Below are positions 48,631-59,230 of a DNA stretch of 64,000 nucleotides, one piece after another (within the stretch, counting starts at the first letter, position 1; each line of letters opens with the position of its first letter). The position numbers were made by a program, and so were the translations under genes. This DNA is from Narthecium ossifragum. Lineage: Eukaryota > Streptophyta > Magnoliopsida > Dioscoreales > Nartheciaceae. The stretch lies in contig OY986972.1 in assembly GCA_963920575.1 (NCBI GenBank), positions 4,109,115 to 4,173,114 on the forward strand, given 5' to 3'. Below the pieces are notes generated by a model. The model was not told the origin of the DNA and searched no databases. It worked only from the letters and a program-made list of their open reading frames with translations.

Positions 48631-48659
48631 CGGCGGCGGCGGCGGCGGCGGCGGCGGCG
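48631..48659 (+). repeat. (GGC)n in the 5' UTR
   Basis: Nine or more GGC/CGG trinucleotides directly upstream of the start codon of the five-exon gene. GC-rich triplet runs are common in plant 5' UTRs and can be length-polymorphic. Confidence 0.9.
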
Positions 48660-51600
48660 ATGGGCGACGATAGCGACTCCGAGGCGCCGGAAGACCTCAC
48701 AAAGGAGCAGGTGATCATCATGCCGTTTCGATCTACCGCTCTTTCTCAGCTCTCGGAGATCGATAAGCCGTGAGGCTTTAGCTTTTGTTCTTTGTTCTTA
48801 TGCACTCAGTCTCCTCTGCGTCGATCAATCCTTTCGTGGAATTTGAAGCGAAATAATGGGATTTGTTAGTAAACTGGGCTGTCTAGATAGCTTGCTAGGG
48901 TTTTGGGATTTAGCGTTTTGTATGAGAAAGTTTGCATCGAGATGTTCGGTTGGAGGTGAGCAGTTGAGCTTATTGGCATAATAAGCAAATATTGCTTGTT
49001 TTATACCCTATATAAGATACTAGAACTTATCAATAACTGGGGTGAACTAGGGAGCCAGTTTTGAAAAGGTTGTGTTGATATTTGGATGATTGAAAAATTC
49101 GCATCAAAAGAGTTTGACAATGTATGATGAAGTGTCCAAAGTCTGTTGGGTTGCTGGATGAAGTTTTTTTTTCTTTTAAGATGGCTTTTTGGTGATATGG
49201 AAAACTGCAATCCTGTAAAAAATGGAAGTCGCATCATCATAATTTGGAACTCATATCTGCTTACTGCTAGAATTTGAATCATTAGTTGATCGAGCATAAG
49301 TGCTGCTGAAGCTGCGCAGAGTATTTGAGGCGTTTGCTGATGACTGGGAGGGTGTTCTTTTGTTATTGGAAATGCTCTTTTACTCGTGGCCAGGCAGATT
49401 TACTTTGAGCCCGCTTGGTTCGCCTCATTGGGTGATGCTCTACATCGCCCTAGGCCGAATCACATGATATCATGTGATGCTGCATCAAGGCATTTTTTTG
49501 CATTAGTCTGTTATGCATCGTATTCTGATGCCGCAAATTAAACATGCACACAGGCCTGATGCCACATTGCCCAGCACGGTGAACAAATCATTCTTTTTTT
49601 GTTTTGGGACATTTTGGTCCTCTGGGTTAGGCAATGCAACATTGCTTGATGCACTATGGGGCCCTATTTGAGTTTTTGGTTTGCAGTATCGGGTTTGTAT
49701 GCAACATGGGCTAATGCTAAAAAAAGGCCTTTGATGCTGAATTGTGTAATTAATCGATGGCCTAGTCCGATCAACTAATCAGGCCCTTATTACATCTTGA
49801 TTTGCATGATCTACAGACCTAGAGATGTAACTTGCAAATTTTATGTTCATCTTCAATGTCAATAGCATTGTAAAATGGTAACACTAGTTTGGATAAACCC
49901 TGAAGTCATTTGAGATGCTTTAAAGGATTGAATTTATGCAAAATCCTGAGAGTCATTCATTTTTTAACTTTGTAAAATGGATTCAGATTTAAATTTATTT
50001 TTCAGCTCTTTTGTTTTACCTCATAAGCGAGGCTTTTCAAAATGTTAAGTGCATGTTTTCATATGTGCTTGAGAAATCATGACAATCAATCAGATTCTTT
50101 AGCCGTAGTTTGATTAACTTTTTTTTTTGTTGGTAATGCTTTGCAGAGCATTAAGCAAAATGATGAGCTTGAGAAGGTCCAAAGAGACAATAGAATAAGG
50201 TAAGTTTTTAAGTACATCAGATTTCTTGTTTAACTGTTCTGTATCAAATATGGTTATCGCTTGTTGATTTAAGTATTTAAGCTCTTAGGGCCTTGAGTAT
50301 AAGAGATCTTTGACGTTTCATACACAGCTTAGCTCACTCTGTGTGCGCGCGCGCGTCTCAGATTCAAGTTGTGTTTGTAATTATTTTTAGAGACAGTAAA
50401 TATAGCCTGCCTTCTAGATTATCTTTCAGTTTTTACCATTCTTTGCTTAGTAAACATTGTCAAACAAAACTTACGTCAGCCCTTTCATGAATTACATGAA
50501 AGAGGATAAGCTACATTCTTGCCAGTGATTGTGACATAAGCTTAGACTTTAATGCTGGTTACTGCCAAGTTCCTGATTTCTAACTGGGCAGAATGAAACA
50601 ATAACCTCCTGAGTTTGGGAATAAATGACGCTTTCGCTATCAGATTGCAACTGGTATCCAATGCTTGTTGTGCATTTAGAACATCTATTTGCAGAGATCT
50701 AAGTTGTCCCCAGTAAAGTGATAGACTTTGATTCTGCAAGTTTAAAATCGTGCTTTTACAATAAAACAGATTTGTCGAATTTGCATCATTCCTATTAAGA
50801 CTAACAACTTGGAGCAATGGCTGTTTAAGCTCAAAATTTTGGTGTGATTTCTTATTCCAGCAGTGCTAGTTGTTTTACTTTTTCTTATTTGTAAATTTGA
50901 TATGCTCTAGCAGTTTAATCAACATGGAAGAACTTGGTTTATAGGGTTGCTCAAGAAGGCAAAGAACGGAGGAGGCAATGGGCTCAGAGAAAAACTCCAG
51001 TAAAAACGAGAAATGAGGGTGCCATAGAAGTCATGGACTCGGAAGAACAACAGGAGGCACGTGTAATACCAGGAATGCTTCCAAGCAACATTGTCGATCT
51101 TCTTGCGGCACGTGAAAAGTATGTTCTTTTACTCACAATACGGTTGTTGTACTTTGTAACCTGATCCGCAACGAGATTGAGAGTAGATACTAGTTTATCT
51201 GATCCGCTATGATATTGAGAGCAGATACTAGTTGCTTAATTTATTAACTAGCTATAACATATTTGCCAACTGCATGCATGGTGTTCAAGTCTTCCTTTGG
51301 AATTTTATTTGGCTCCACTTAATGTCTGTGCTTTGATTTGGATTATCAATATTGGGGAGGGCCTCAGAGGAGAGCAGCTTCCTAAACCATATTACTAGTC
51401 TTTGTTTAGTTTTTGGATTGTCAGGTCATTAGGAGGGTCTTTGTGGGAGCAGCTCAAGCATACATTTGATTTCCTTGTCTTCCATTCGTCGAAGTCAATA
51501 AACAACTATCTGTAATGTTTCCTTTGCCTTCTGAAATTAGATGATCAAGGAACTTCTTCTGCAGCTGTTCTGGACGGCTTTGTGCCTTGATGTCTATGCT

Positions 51601-52385
51601 TCAGTCATTGTTGGATTGTTATTCATGCAAGCTACGATCGTCCACCGCTTTGTTCTTCACATTTCGCTTATCACCATCATGCTCCTTATGTGTGAAGAGG
51701 ATGAATTGAAAGTTTCAAGTCCATAGTTCCTATGTTGGAGCCTTGAATTGACTATTTAATTCACCTGTAAAAGTTTTCAAGATGCTGGAAAGGCAATGGA
51801 TGCATTGATTTAACATAGATCCAATCAGTTAGTAGCTTAATATTAGACTATGATCGAAAGTATTAAGGCAGAAATCTAATTTTTGAGAGCCAGGTTACTT
51901 TCAATGTCCTGATATCAATAGAAGTCTTGAGTGACTGCATAATCTAAGATTCTTCCATGTACTGTATATTTGTTTTTTTCGTGTCAGCGTGAACATTTCC
52001 GTAAAAAACTTCTACACTTTTTTTATGCAGGCAAGTCTTCTCATCAGATTCCGAGGAAGAAATCATAAACCATCAACCTGCCATAAAGAAGAAGAAGCAG
52101 AAAGTTTCCGGGTACACCCTTTTCTTTTTTCATCCTAATATTTCTCTTTTCATTGGCATGGCATTTATTGTTCGTTCACATAACATTTTTCCCTAACTGG
52201 TAATATCTATCAGGCTCGAAACTGTAATTTTGAAGGATATACCACCGCCTGAGTGCTTGCAGAAATCCATGGATTTTCTGAAGAAGAGAAAAGCGCAAGT
52301 TGCGAGGTCACCATCAGTTCTGAGAAATGCAAACCAGGCCTTACGGCTTCTTTCTTCGCGAGGCAGCTTACTGAGCGAGAATTGA
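48660..52385 (+). CDS. Small lysine-rich protein of unknown function, five exons
   Basis: Exons 48660-48710, 50147-50199, 50945-51118, 52031-52111 and 52214-52385 join through GT-AG introns in phase and give 176 residues, complete from ATG to TGA. The acidic N-terminus MGDDSDSEAPEDLTKEQ is followed by a charged helix (KVQRDNRIRVAQEGKERRRQ), the conserved-looking PSNIVDLLAAREK, an SSDSEEE patch, a basic KKKKQK signal-like stretch (about residue 113) and the C-terminal LKDIPPPECLQKSMDFLKKR with NANQALRLLSSRG. The acidic/basic composition and lysine clusters suggest a nuclear or nucleolar protein, possibly in ribosome biogenesis, but I cannot name a family. Consistent splice phase across five exons makes the gene model strong although the function is open. 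Confidence 0.85.
49400..49795. repeat. Possible small inverted-repeat insertion in intron 1
   Basis: The block from GAGCCCGCTTGGTTCGCC to CAACTAATCAGGCCC contains many GATGC/GCATC motifs and repeated GGGCCC, unlike its AT-rich surroundings. Terminal inverted repeats are weak and no target duplication was confirmed. Confidence 0.35.
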
Positions 52386-52584
52386 ATGTAGTAAATTTAT
52401 GGTTTTCCCTATTATTATCTTCTCAATGTTCTCATGTTTTTTTCTTTCACAAATTTTTTACATCTCATCGTCGAGGATTATCTGGAACTTGTCTTCCTGA
52501 ACTGAAGGATCAGATTTCACAGCAAATTAGAAGGCAAAAGATCTATGATTGTTTGAAATTTGACCGTTGCTTCCTGAGTTATAC

Positions 52585-53100
52585 TTTCACGGCACGTTTG
52601 GTTGCGGGAAAAGATTGGGAATGGAATGGTTAATTTCCGAGTCAAATCCCATTTCATTGTTTGGTTGGCAGCTAACGTTAGGAATGGAATGCTTTTGCTT
52701 CATTGGTTATACTTTTACGGCACGTTTGGTTGCGTAAAAAGATTGGTAATGGAATGGTCAATTCCCGAGTCAAATCTCATTTCATTGTTTGGTTGACAGT
52801 TAACGTCATGAATGGAATTCCTAACAAGTTGGAAATAACCCAATCCCATCTGATAGCTTGGAATGAGCACTTCTGGAATGGAATGGTCAATTCCCAAGTC
52901 AAATTCTATTCTATTGTTTTAGTCATTTGTACTTCATTTCTATTCTATTCCCAGGCTTTTGTTTGTATACTAAATACGGTAATGCTTCATTCCTATTCTT
53001 AATTCTGATATCACAAAATCACCTTGGTAATAGTTCATTTCATCTTTCAATCACATTTGGTCCCTTGTTTCTTGTGTAAACCAAACGTGTCATTAATAGT
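52585..53100. mobile_element. CACGTTTGGTTG-type inverted-repeat element (MITE-like)
   Basis: The left end GGCACGTTTGGTTGCG occurs twice, at 52591 and 52717, as part of a 126-bp tandem duplication. The right end is AAACCAAACGTGTC near 53089-53102. The body is rich in GGAATGGAATGG/CCATTCCATT motifs. The ends resemble the element at 21066-21989. No coding capacity; borders are approximate. Confidence 0.65.
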
Positions 53101-53310
53101 TTGGATGTTTTGAAATACTGTTTATGTCCTATATACTTGTATCCATTAACAACATTAAGAATAAAGTTTTGTGTGAACCAAACGTTTATGTCCTGTTTAT
53201 GTCATGTTTCTTGTGTGAACCAAACGTGTCATTAATAGCTCGGATGTTTTGAAATAGTGTTTATGTCCTATATACTTGTATCCATTAGCAACATTAAGAA
53301 TAAAGTTTTG
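53077..53310. repeat. 129-bp tandem duplication
   Basis: CTTGTGTAAACCAAACGTGTC at 53081 recurs at 53210 as CTTGTGTGAACCAAACGTGTC, with about 100 bp of nearly identical following sequence up to AATAAAGTTTTGT. The second copy runs directly into the palindromic element P3. Confidence 0.85.
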
Positions 53311-53612
53311 TATACATGGACATGTGGCATGTGTAATGCACATGTCATCGAATCGGTAGTCCACTACTGATTTTTTTGTTTAGTCTATCGATGGACTAGA
53401 TCAATAAATCGGTAGCTCACTACCGGTACAATCAATAGTGAGGTATCGATTGATTGATAGAGTCCATCTGTATCTCACTACGGATGGACTAGATAAATAA
53501 TTCAATCAATAGTGAGATATCGATTTATTGATCTAGTCCATCGGTAGATCACTACCGATGAATCGGTAGTTACCGATTCGATCATGTGTCACGTCAGCAT
53601 GTACACAAATCA
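53310..53612. repeat. Palindromic ACCGAT/ATCGGT element, copy P3
   Basis: The left end TTTTGTATACATG and right end CATGTACACAAATC are inverted, each followed inward by an ATGTGNCA/ TGNCACAT zone and CGAATCGG. The interior repeats TCGGTAGCTCACTACCGG-type inverted units and GATGGACTAGAT. This copy defines the family's ends best. Confidence 0.82.
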
Positions 53613-53954
53613 GCCTCAAACATACTGTGTTGAACATTTCCTTGTGTGGTGCTTACGTGGGGGCCCAAGTGTGCTGGTGATGTGGCTTTCCATGTCAGCA
53701 GAAATTTACATCGGCCAAAAAGTTTCTTACGGCCATAGCTAGAGCTTCCTTTTTTGGAATTTGGACATTGCATATCCAAAGAAAATCTATTTTGACATTT
53801 CATATTAAAAAAAAAATGAAATATTTGAGGAAACCAATCGTCTGAGTTGCTACCCAATGCATGGTAAAATGTCAATCACCATTTCTCTGAATGCAAGGAG
53901 TCCTGTCTGGTCTCACCTTTTCGGGTGTCATGTCTAGATATATATTTAAAAAAA

Positions 53955-54312
53955 AAAGATTTGTGTATATAAACATGTCATCTATCGGCAATGGACTACC
54001 GATTTTATCAACTAGTTCATCGGTAGTGAGATACTGATGAACTAAATTAATGAATCGATAACACACTACCAATTGAATTGTACCCATAGTGAGCTACCGA
54101 TTGGTTGATATAGCTATCGTTATCTCACTATCGATGGATGAGATGAATAATTCAATCGGTAGCTGAATAATTCAATCGGTAGTGAGCTACCGATTCATTG
54201 ATCTAGTCCATCGGTCTCTTACTATCGATGGACTAGATGATAGAATTGGTATCTCACTACTGATTCACGACATGTGTAATACACATGACACATGGGCATG
54301 TACACAAATGAG
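53955..54312. repeat. Palindromic ACCGAT/ATCGGT element, copy P4
   Basis: The left end GATTTGTGTATATAAACATG and right end CATGTACACAAATGAG match P3. Interior units include CGGTAGTGAGCTACCGATTC and the direct repeat GAATAATTCAATCGGTAG (twice, near 54145). No coding capacity. Confidence 0.82.
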
Positions 54313-54489
54313 AGCTCTATTTTTAAAGTGGATGTTCTCAATGGCATTATGGACACATTTGGAAAAATGAACCTTGAAATTATGAAACATAGATATGAAA
54401 CAACTGTAAAACCAATCGATTAGATTTTGTTGATCCTAGCAAAGATGAAAACGTTCTTACTTTGTAATGAAACACTATTGTCTGGTCTA

Positions 54490-54845
54490 TAGAGATATAT
54501 ATTTTTTTTTTTGCTAAATTGAGCCAAAAAGCTAGATCTTACAACTCCGACTACATTACTCCAACGGCTTACGATCCCCGCACCGGCAACCCCAAGTCTT
54601 GCCCGTCGTACGAGATCGTCCGTCACCGCATTTGTCTCCCGTGGTACAAACAGAAACATCACTCTGCCCATTATGGTAGTTAATCTCCAAAATTTTCATA
54701 AGTATACATTCCATACCTGAATCCACACCTCCCTCCCATTAATGTAGTTAACAGTATTTCTAAAGTCAGTCTCAATGATGACATCACGAATCCCCTCATG
54801 CCTACCGTCAACAACTCAACTTGCTACATGCTCCGATAAGTCCCA
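54490..54845 (-). mobile_element. LINE 3' fragment, minus strand
   Basis: A T-run at about 54501-54512 is the poly(A) tail on the minus strand, followed by GCTAAATTGAGCCAA, nearly the same 3' end as the LINE at 165-1453 (GCTGAATTGAGCCAA). The minus frame encodes the RNase H end VPRETNAVTDDLVRRAR. TGTCTGGTCTA at 54479-54489 and 54846-54856 is the likely target duplication. It is severely 5'-truncated. Confidence 0.8.
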
Positions 54846-54883
54846 TGTCTGGTCTACAAAGATGAAAGGCAATCTATGCACAA

Positions 54884-55469
54884 TTACTCCGATAATAGTA
54901 TTTCTAAAGTCATCTCAATTCGCGGCAACGTTAGGGGTAAGCAACATGGCGAGACCCTTGCTGAACCGGGTAGGGGGGTTTACATCATCAGGACGGATGC
55001 CTCCATTGAGCTTGGGTCTAGTTTGGCGGCGGTCGCGCGTGGTGGGGCTTGGTTTCGACCGGCTTTCGATCTGGGCAGTGGGCTCCCCTATGCTCGCTCT
55101 CTCGGTTCTTCATGCAGAGGTGTTGGCTATTGCACTTGGGCTTAGAGAAGCTCATTCCCGTGGTTTTAGTCGCATTTTGGTTCAGTCAGACTCCCTTGAG
55201 GCGATCCAGATCTTGAATGGCTTCTGGCTTTGGCCTCCAGAGCTCGAGGGTGTGGCTAAGGAGGTATGGTTAGCGGCTTTGGCCTTTGACTCGGTTTTGT
55301 TTGTTCACATCTTTAGGGAGTGTAATGTGTTAGCTGATGGTGTTGCCCGATTTTGTCGTCGTGCTGGGTCGTCCTTTGTTTGGTCCCCTGATGTGGGGGT
55401 GGACCTTGGGGCTCTCTTGTTGTAAGTTACTCTTATTTTAGCCTTCGGGCTCATCTATTCAAAAAAAAA
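54884..55469 (+). mobile_element. LINE 3' fragment, plus strand
   Basis: A poly(A) run ends at 55469, and the 13-bp target duplication AATCTATGCACAA lies at 54871-54883 and 55470-55482. It encodes most of an RNase H domain in two frames: the first Asp in IIRTDASI (frame of 54876-55145), then the Glu of HAEVLAIALGL, the Asp of VQSDSLEAIQ and the last Asp of NVLADGVAR in the frame ending at 55425. A frameshift makes it inactive. Its sequence differs from the minus-strand LINE beside it, so a different family is likely. Confidence 0.88.
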
Positions 55470-55717
55470 AATCTATGCACAAATAAATCTTTGGTGGAGA
55501 AAGCATACAAAAATACAAAAATCTGATGGAAGAAAAAAACTCTACAACGATTAATTTGAATTGTGTGCTTAGTTGAGATGTAACCATCCATTGATCGATC
55601 GAGATCTCTGTCGGAAAGATGCCAGATACAACAAATCTCCAATGTCCACGGATAGTACGTATTCGGTCGGCCAAGCAGTTATTGTTTCAGGATTAAATTC
55701 ATTGAGCTCAAACGCCA

Positions 55718-58700
55718 TCAATCTGTGAACCTCAATATAGGTATATGATTGATCATAGGCCAGTGCTCTCCTCCCTCGCGGCACCGGAGACTCAAGTCTG
55801 GATGGCACCTCGCTGCATTGAATTCCTCAAGTGCATGCGGCAGTCCCTTTGACGGCAGCGAGCTGATCTCCGGGCACCCCGTGATCGATAGCTTTCGGAG
55901 GGAGGAGAGGCTCTGTAGATCCTCCGGAAGGGCCTGAATACCAATGCAGCCCAGAATCGATAGCTCGCGTATTGATTTGAGGAGCTTCATGCTCTCCCAC
56001 TCCTCCGCACTGAACCGCGTCAGATCTCTGCAGCTTGTCAAGATGAAGACTTGGATGCAGCCTAGACTTCTATGGAGAAACCCGGCTGTCAGAAGCCTGA
56101 GGTCGTCGATGCGGAGACTCACAAGGGAAGGCGGCCCATCCTCCGTCATCCATGACCCCTCGAGCTTTGGACACAGTAGTATCTCCAATCTCTGGAGAGA
56201 CACCATCGCTTGAAGGCCCTCTAGCGTGCTGAGCTCCATGCAGCGCTCGAGGCGCAAGTCCTTGAGCGCCGTCATGCGTCCCAGCACCTGCTCCGGAAGC
56301 GATGTTATCCGCGGACAACTTACCATCTTAAGAGAGGAGAGAGAGGCGTGGCCTTGTGGCTGCAGCCTGTTACAGCTTCCACTGCTACTGCTCTCTGGCA
56401 TTATTCCACCATCTCCTCCTGATGATGGAATCCATGATGGTAGGGAGAGTAACCCCACATCAAACAGATGCAGACGTTCTAGCTTCGGAGGGAGCAGAGG
56501 GAGCGCCATCAATTTAGGACAGCAGCTTATATCGAGATCTTCAAGGCATGGAAATAATATTTGACAGTTTTGTACTCCTAGCCACTCCTCCCATTCATTC
56601 ATATTCCAAAACTTTAGCGTCTCCAGTGATGGGAAATTGCCGTCGTAGTGACCACTGCCATAGAAGCTGGGGCCTCTGATACTCCTGATCGCCAGCATTC
56701 CTTGTAGATTCAGGAATTTGAGGGAGCGCAACTGCCCGAGGGCCGGAAGGACCTCCCACTTGTTGCAAGAAGATAGGCTGAGTTCTTCTAGCTTGGGTAG
56801 CTTCTCCATCCTCATCCAGCTGGGAGACCTCGGACCGTTGTAATACCAAATTGCCAACTTCTTCAAAGATGGGCTTGGCTGCAGACCCTCGATCATACTC
56901 TCACTGGATGGCACCTCGTTCCCGGCTCCCGTGCCTTGTGATATTGACCACTCTAAGTCCAGGTTTTCGAGGTTCTCCTTCTGGAGTAGATTAGCCTCCT
57001 CTGCTTCCTTCTTACCTGCTACTTTCTCCAGATTCTGAATTTTAAGACTTCCCCGCAGCTGATTCATGCCTTTCAACTCACTCAGCTCGTGCCCGCTCTT
57101 GTTGAGGACTTTGAATGCTCTTAGTTCTTGCAGATGTTTTAGCTTGTGAACCCCGGCAACAGGGGATACAGATTCCAACCTGCCCATCAGATGCCTCAAG
57201 TTTATCAAGTTACTGAAGTCTTTGGGTAACTTTTGGCACTGCCTCGTTAAGTACAACACTTGCAGATGGTGCAGATTACAAAATGGTTTTGGCAACTCTA
57301 AGGAGGCTATTGCATGAAGATTCAAGTAGCGGAGATGTTTCAAATCAGCGATGGCTCGAGGTGGGATCTTGCTGCTGTCACCAATAAGGCCTCCTGCTTT
57401 CGAGGGATAACCAGAGAGATCTAACACACGCACCCTTTCCAACTTATCAAATAGCTTCGGCGTGTATCCACGGAAGAACACAAGGGTGCGCAGCTTTCTA
57501 AGATCACACGACCCCTCCAGGTGACTCAGATCAGCTTCATTATCTGTGCATATTGATAGATGGCGAACCGTTCGTGGGATGTTTCTTGGTAGCTTCTTCT
57601 TTTGTTCTTCGATTCTGAAGCATTGATATGCAGAAACTGATTGTGCCAGGTCGTGAATGAGATCGTGCATCAAATATTTGCCATCCTCTCCTGTTCCTTG
57701 AAAGAAAGATCTGCGCGCCAAACTATCCAAGTACTCTTTCCCTATGACTTCTAGTCGCTTTGCCCCATATTGTGGGTGGATGTAACCGTGTGCCAACCAG
57801 TGTAGGACCAGGTAATCCCTCTCGAAAACATAGTCTTTGGGAAATATAGCGCAATATTGAAAGCATTGTTTAAGATGTGCTGGCAAATGGACGTAGCTTA
57901 CCCTCAAAGCTGGTATGATGCCGTCCTCCATAAGTGGCAATTCCCATACTTCACTCCGCAAGATGTTGCTCCAATGCTCTTCCTCCGGATTCGAGTTTAA
58001 GAGAGCTCCCAGTGTTTTTGCTGCTAAAGGTAACCCGCCGAGTTTTCTTGCTATTTCTTGTCCCATAACTTTTAGTGTTGGATAATTGTCAGGGTTGGCA
58101 TCTTTGAAAGCACAACTCATGAAGAACCGCAGGAAGATGTCATCCGGTAACTTGTTCAATCGAATATGTTCGATGGTGCCCATGATCTCGGCGACTCTTT
58201 CATCACGAGTTGTTACTATAATTTTGCTCCCCTTCCTCGTGGAACTCGTTCCAGTGACTTCGACAACCCGAGATGCGGCTGTAACACTAGTATTGTTCTT
58301 CAAATTAATCAATGGAGCGCGAAGCAAATCCCATTTTCTTTGCAGGTTTTCATTCTCAAGATTCCACACATCGTCGAGCACTAGCAGAAACCTCTTGGAG
58401 ATGACCTCGTTGTGGAGCTTTGTTTGAAGGTCATCCAGATTCAAGTTATGAGTAAGAGTATTCCCTGTCACGCGCTCTGTGATTTCTCTAGTGAGCCTGA
58501 GTACATCGAAATCCTCGGAGACGCAGACCCAGATCCGTAGGTCGAAGTCCTCCTGTACATCTTCATCATTGTACACAGAGCGAGCTAGTGTGGTCTTCCC
58601 TACCCCTCCGATGCCAACTATGGACAACACGGAGAGGGCATTTCCGGTGCTACTGGAGCTCAATAGCATAGTCTTGATGCGCTGCTTCTCCTCGTCTCGC

Positions 58701-59230
58701 CCAAGCATCTCTTCGACCGCGAAAGAGGTCTGAATGCGCCATGAGGCCTTGGGGCCATTGTCATTGACACGTTGATGGCCAGCATCCAAGTTGAGAACCA
58801 CAATCCGGCTTTCTATGTCTTTGCTGATGTTGCCTAGCTTTTCTGTGATTGCATTGATCTTGGTGGTCGATTCACAGGCGATGACACGGCGACTAATAGC
58901 CAAGCAAGAGGCGAGGTAACGCCGGAATGCCTGTTGCCAGCCTCTCTGATCGGGGTGTTGCGCAAGGTCATCGAGGAGGTCCTCCGCATCATACACGGCG
59001 TCTTCGAGGCTCCGCAGAAGCTCAGAGAGTCGGGAGTTGTGAGCCAGCTTCCGCTCTGCGATCGGCAACAGAGACTCGATCTTCAGCAGCTCTCTGTTGA
59101 TGGTCTCTAGCTTCGAGGTGAGGCTGGACTGCAACTCGACATGGTTCTTTAGGTACGTGTACGCCGTCTCGTGTAAGAACTTGGCGAGGAACCCGGAGAC
59201 CAACCATCCGGTGACCGCTAGTTCTGCCAT
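55718..59230 (-). CDS. CC-NB-ARC-LRR disease resistance protein (NLR2, RGA type)
   Basis: Intronless, 1170 codons, from MAELAVTGW to a stop at 55718. It is a cytoplasmic immune receptor expected to detect a pathogen effector and trigger cell death. The Rx-type coiled coil (1-150) carries the EDVID-like LEDAVYDAEDLLDD (75-88). NB-ARC has P-loop GIGGVGKTT (207-215), kinase-2 LLVLDDVW (282-289), an unusually long insert (about 308-334) before KIIVTTR (336-342), GLPLAA (399-404), CFQYCAIFPKD (456-466) and an intact MHD (521-523). About 20 irregular LRRs follow from residue 540 to the end. All switch motifs are intact. It is the closest relative of NLR1 in the window, on the same strand 36 kb away, consistent with a tandem cluster separated by conserved genes. 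Its upstream flank shares a short block with NLR1's. Confidence 0.96.
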   Translation of the reverse strand: MAELAVTGWLVSGFLAKFLHETAYTYLKNHVELQSSLTSKLETINRELLKIESLLPIAERKLAHNSRLSELLRSLEDAVYDAEDLLDDLAQHPDQRGWQQAFRRYLASCLAISRRVIACESTTKINAITEKLGNISKDIESRIVVLNLDAGHQRVNDNGPKASWRIQTSFAVEEMLGRDEEKQRIKTMLLSSSSTGNALSVLSIVGIGGVGKTTLARSVYNDEDVQEDFDLRIWVCVSEDFDVLRLTREITERVTGNTLTHNLNLDDLQTKLHNEVISKRFLLVLDDVWNLENENLQRKWDLLRAPLINLKNNTSVTAASRVVEVTGTSSTRKGSKIIVTTRDERVAEIMGTIEHIRLNKLPDDIFLRFFMSCAFKDANPDNYPTLKVMGQEIARKLGGLPLAAKTLGALLNSNPEEEHWSNILRSEVWELPLMEDGIIPALRVSYVHLPAHLKQCFQYCAIFPKDYVFERDYLVLHWLAHGYIHPQYGAKRLEVIGKEYLDSLARRSFFQGTGEDGKYLMHDLIHDLAQSVSAYQCFRIEEQKKKLPRNIPRTVRHLSICTDNEADLSHLEGSCDLRKLRTLVFFRGYTPKLFDKLERVRVLDLSGYPSKAGGLIGDSSKIPPRAIADLKHLRYLNLHAIASLELPKPFCNLHHLQVLYLTRQCQKLPKDFSNLINLRHLMGRLESVSPVAGVHKLKHLQELRAFKVLNKSGHELSELKGMNQLRGSLKIQNLEKVAGKKEAEEANLLQKENLENLDLEWSISQGTGAGNEVPSSESMIEGLQPSPSLKKLAIWYYNGPRSPSWMRMEKLPKLEELSLSSCNKWEVLPALGQLRSLKFLNLQGMLAIRSIRGPSFYGSGHYDGNFPSLETLKFWNMNEWEEWLGVQNCQILFPCLEDLDISCCPKLMALPLLPPKLERLHLFDVGLLSLPSWIPSSGGDGGIMPESSSSGSCNRLQPQGHASLSSLKMVSCPRITSLPEQVLGRMTALKDLRLERCMELSTLEGLQAMVSLQRLEILLCPKLEGSWMTEDGPPSLVSLRIDDLRLLTAGFLHRSLGCIQVFILTSCRDLTRFSAEEWESMKLLKSIRELSILGCIGIQALPEDLQSLSSLRKLSITGCPEISSLPSKGLPHALEEFNAARCHPDLSLRCREGGEHWPMINHIPILRFTD

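Larger units (their letters stand above)
45521..48659. other. Spacer between the divergent TBC gene and the small plus-strand gene
   Basis: About 3.1 kb. It holds the TBC promoter side (45521-45900), the Mutator-like inverted-repeat element (45906-47094), a palindromic ACCGAT repeat (about 47448-47780), AT-rich sequence, and the 5' UTR of the next gene, ending in a (GGC)n run. Open frames are short repeat products. Confidence 0.6.
52390..54480. other. Repeat-filled spacer downstream of the small gene
   Basis: It contains 126-bp and 129-bp tandem duplications, a CACGTTTGGTTG-type inverted-repeat element and two palindromic elements. No gene recognised; the open frames at 52253-53002 lie partly on the last exon in another frame and otherwise on the repeats. 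Confidence 0.6.
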
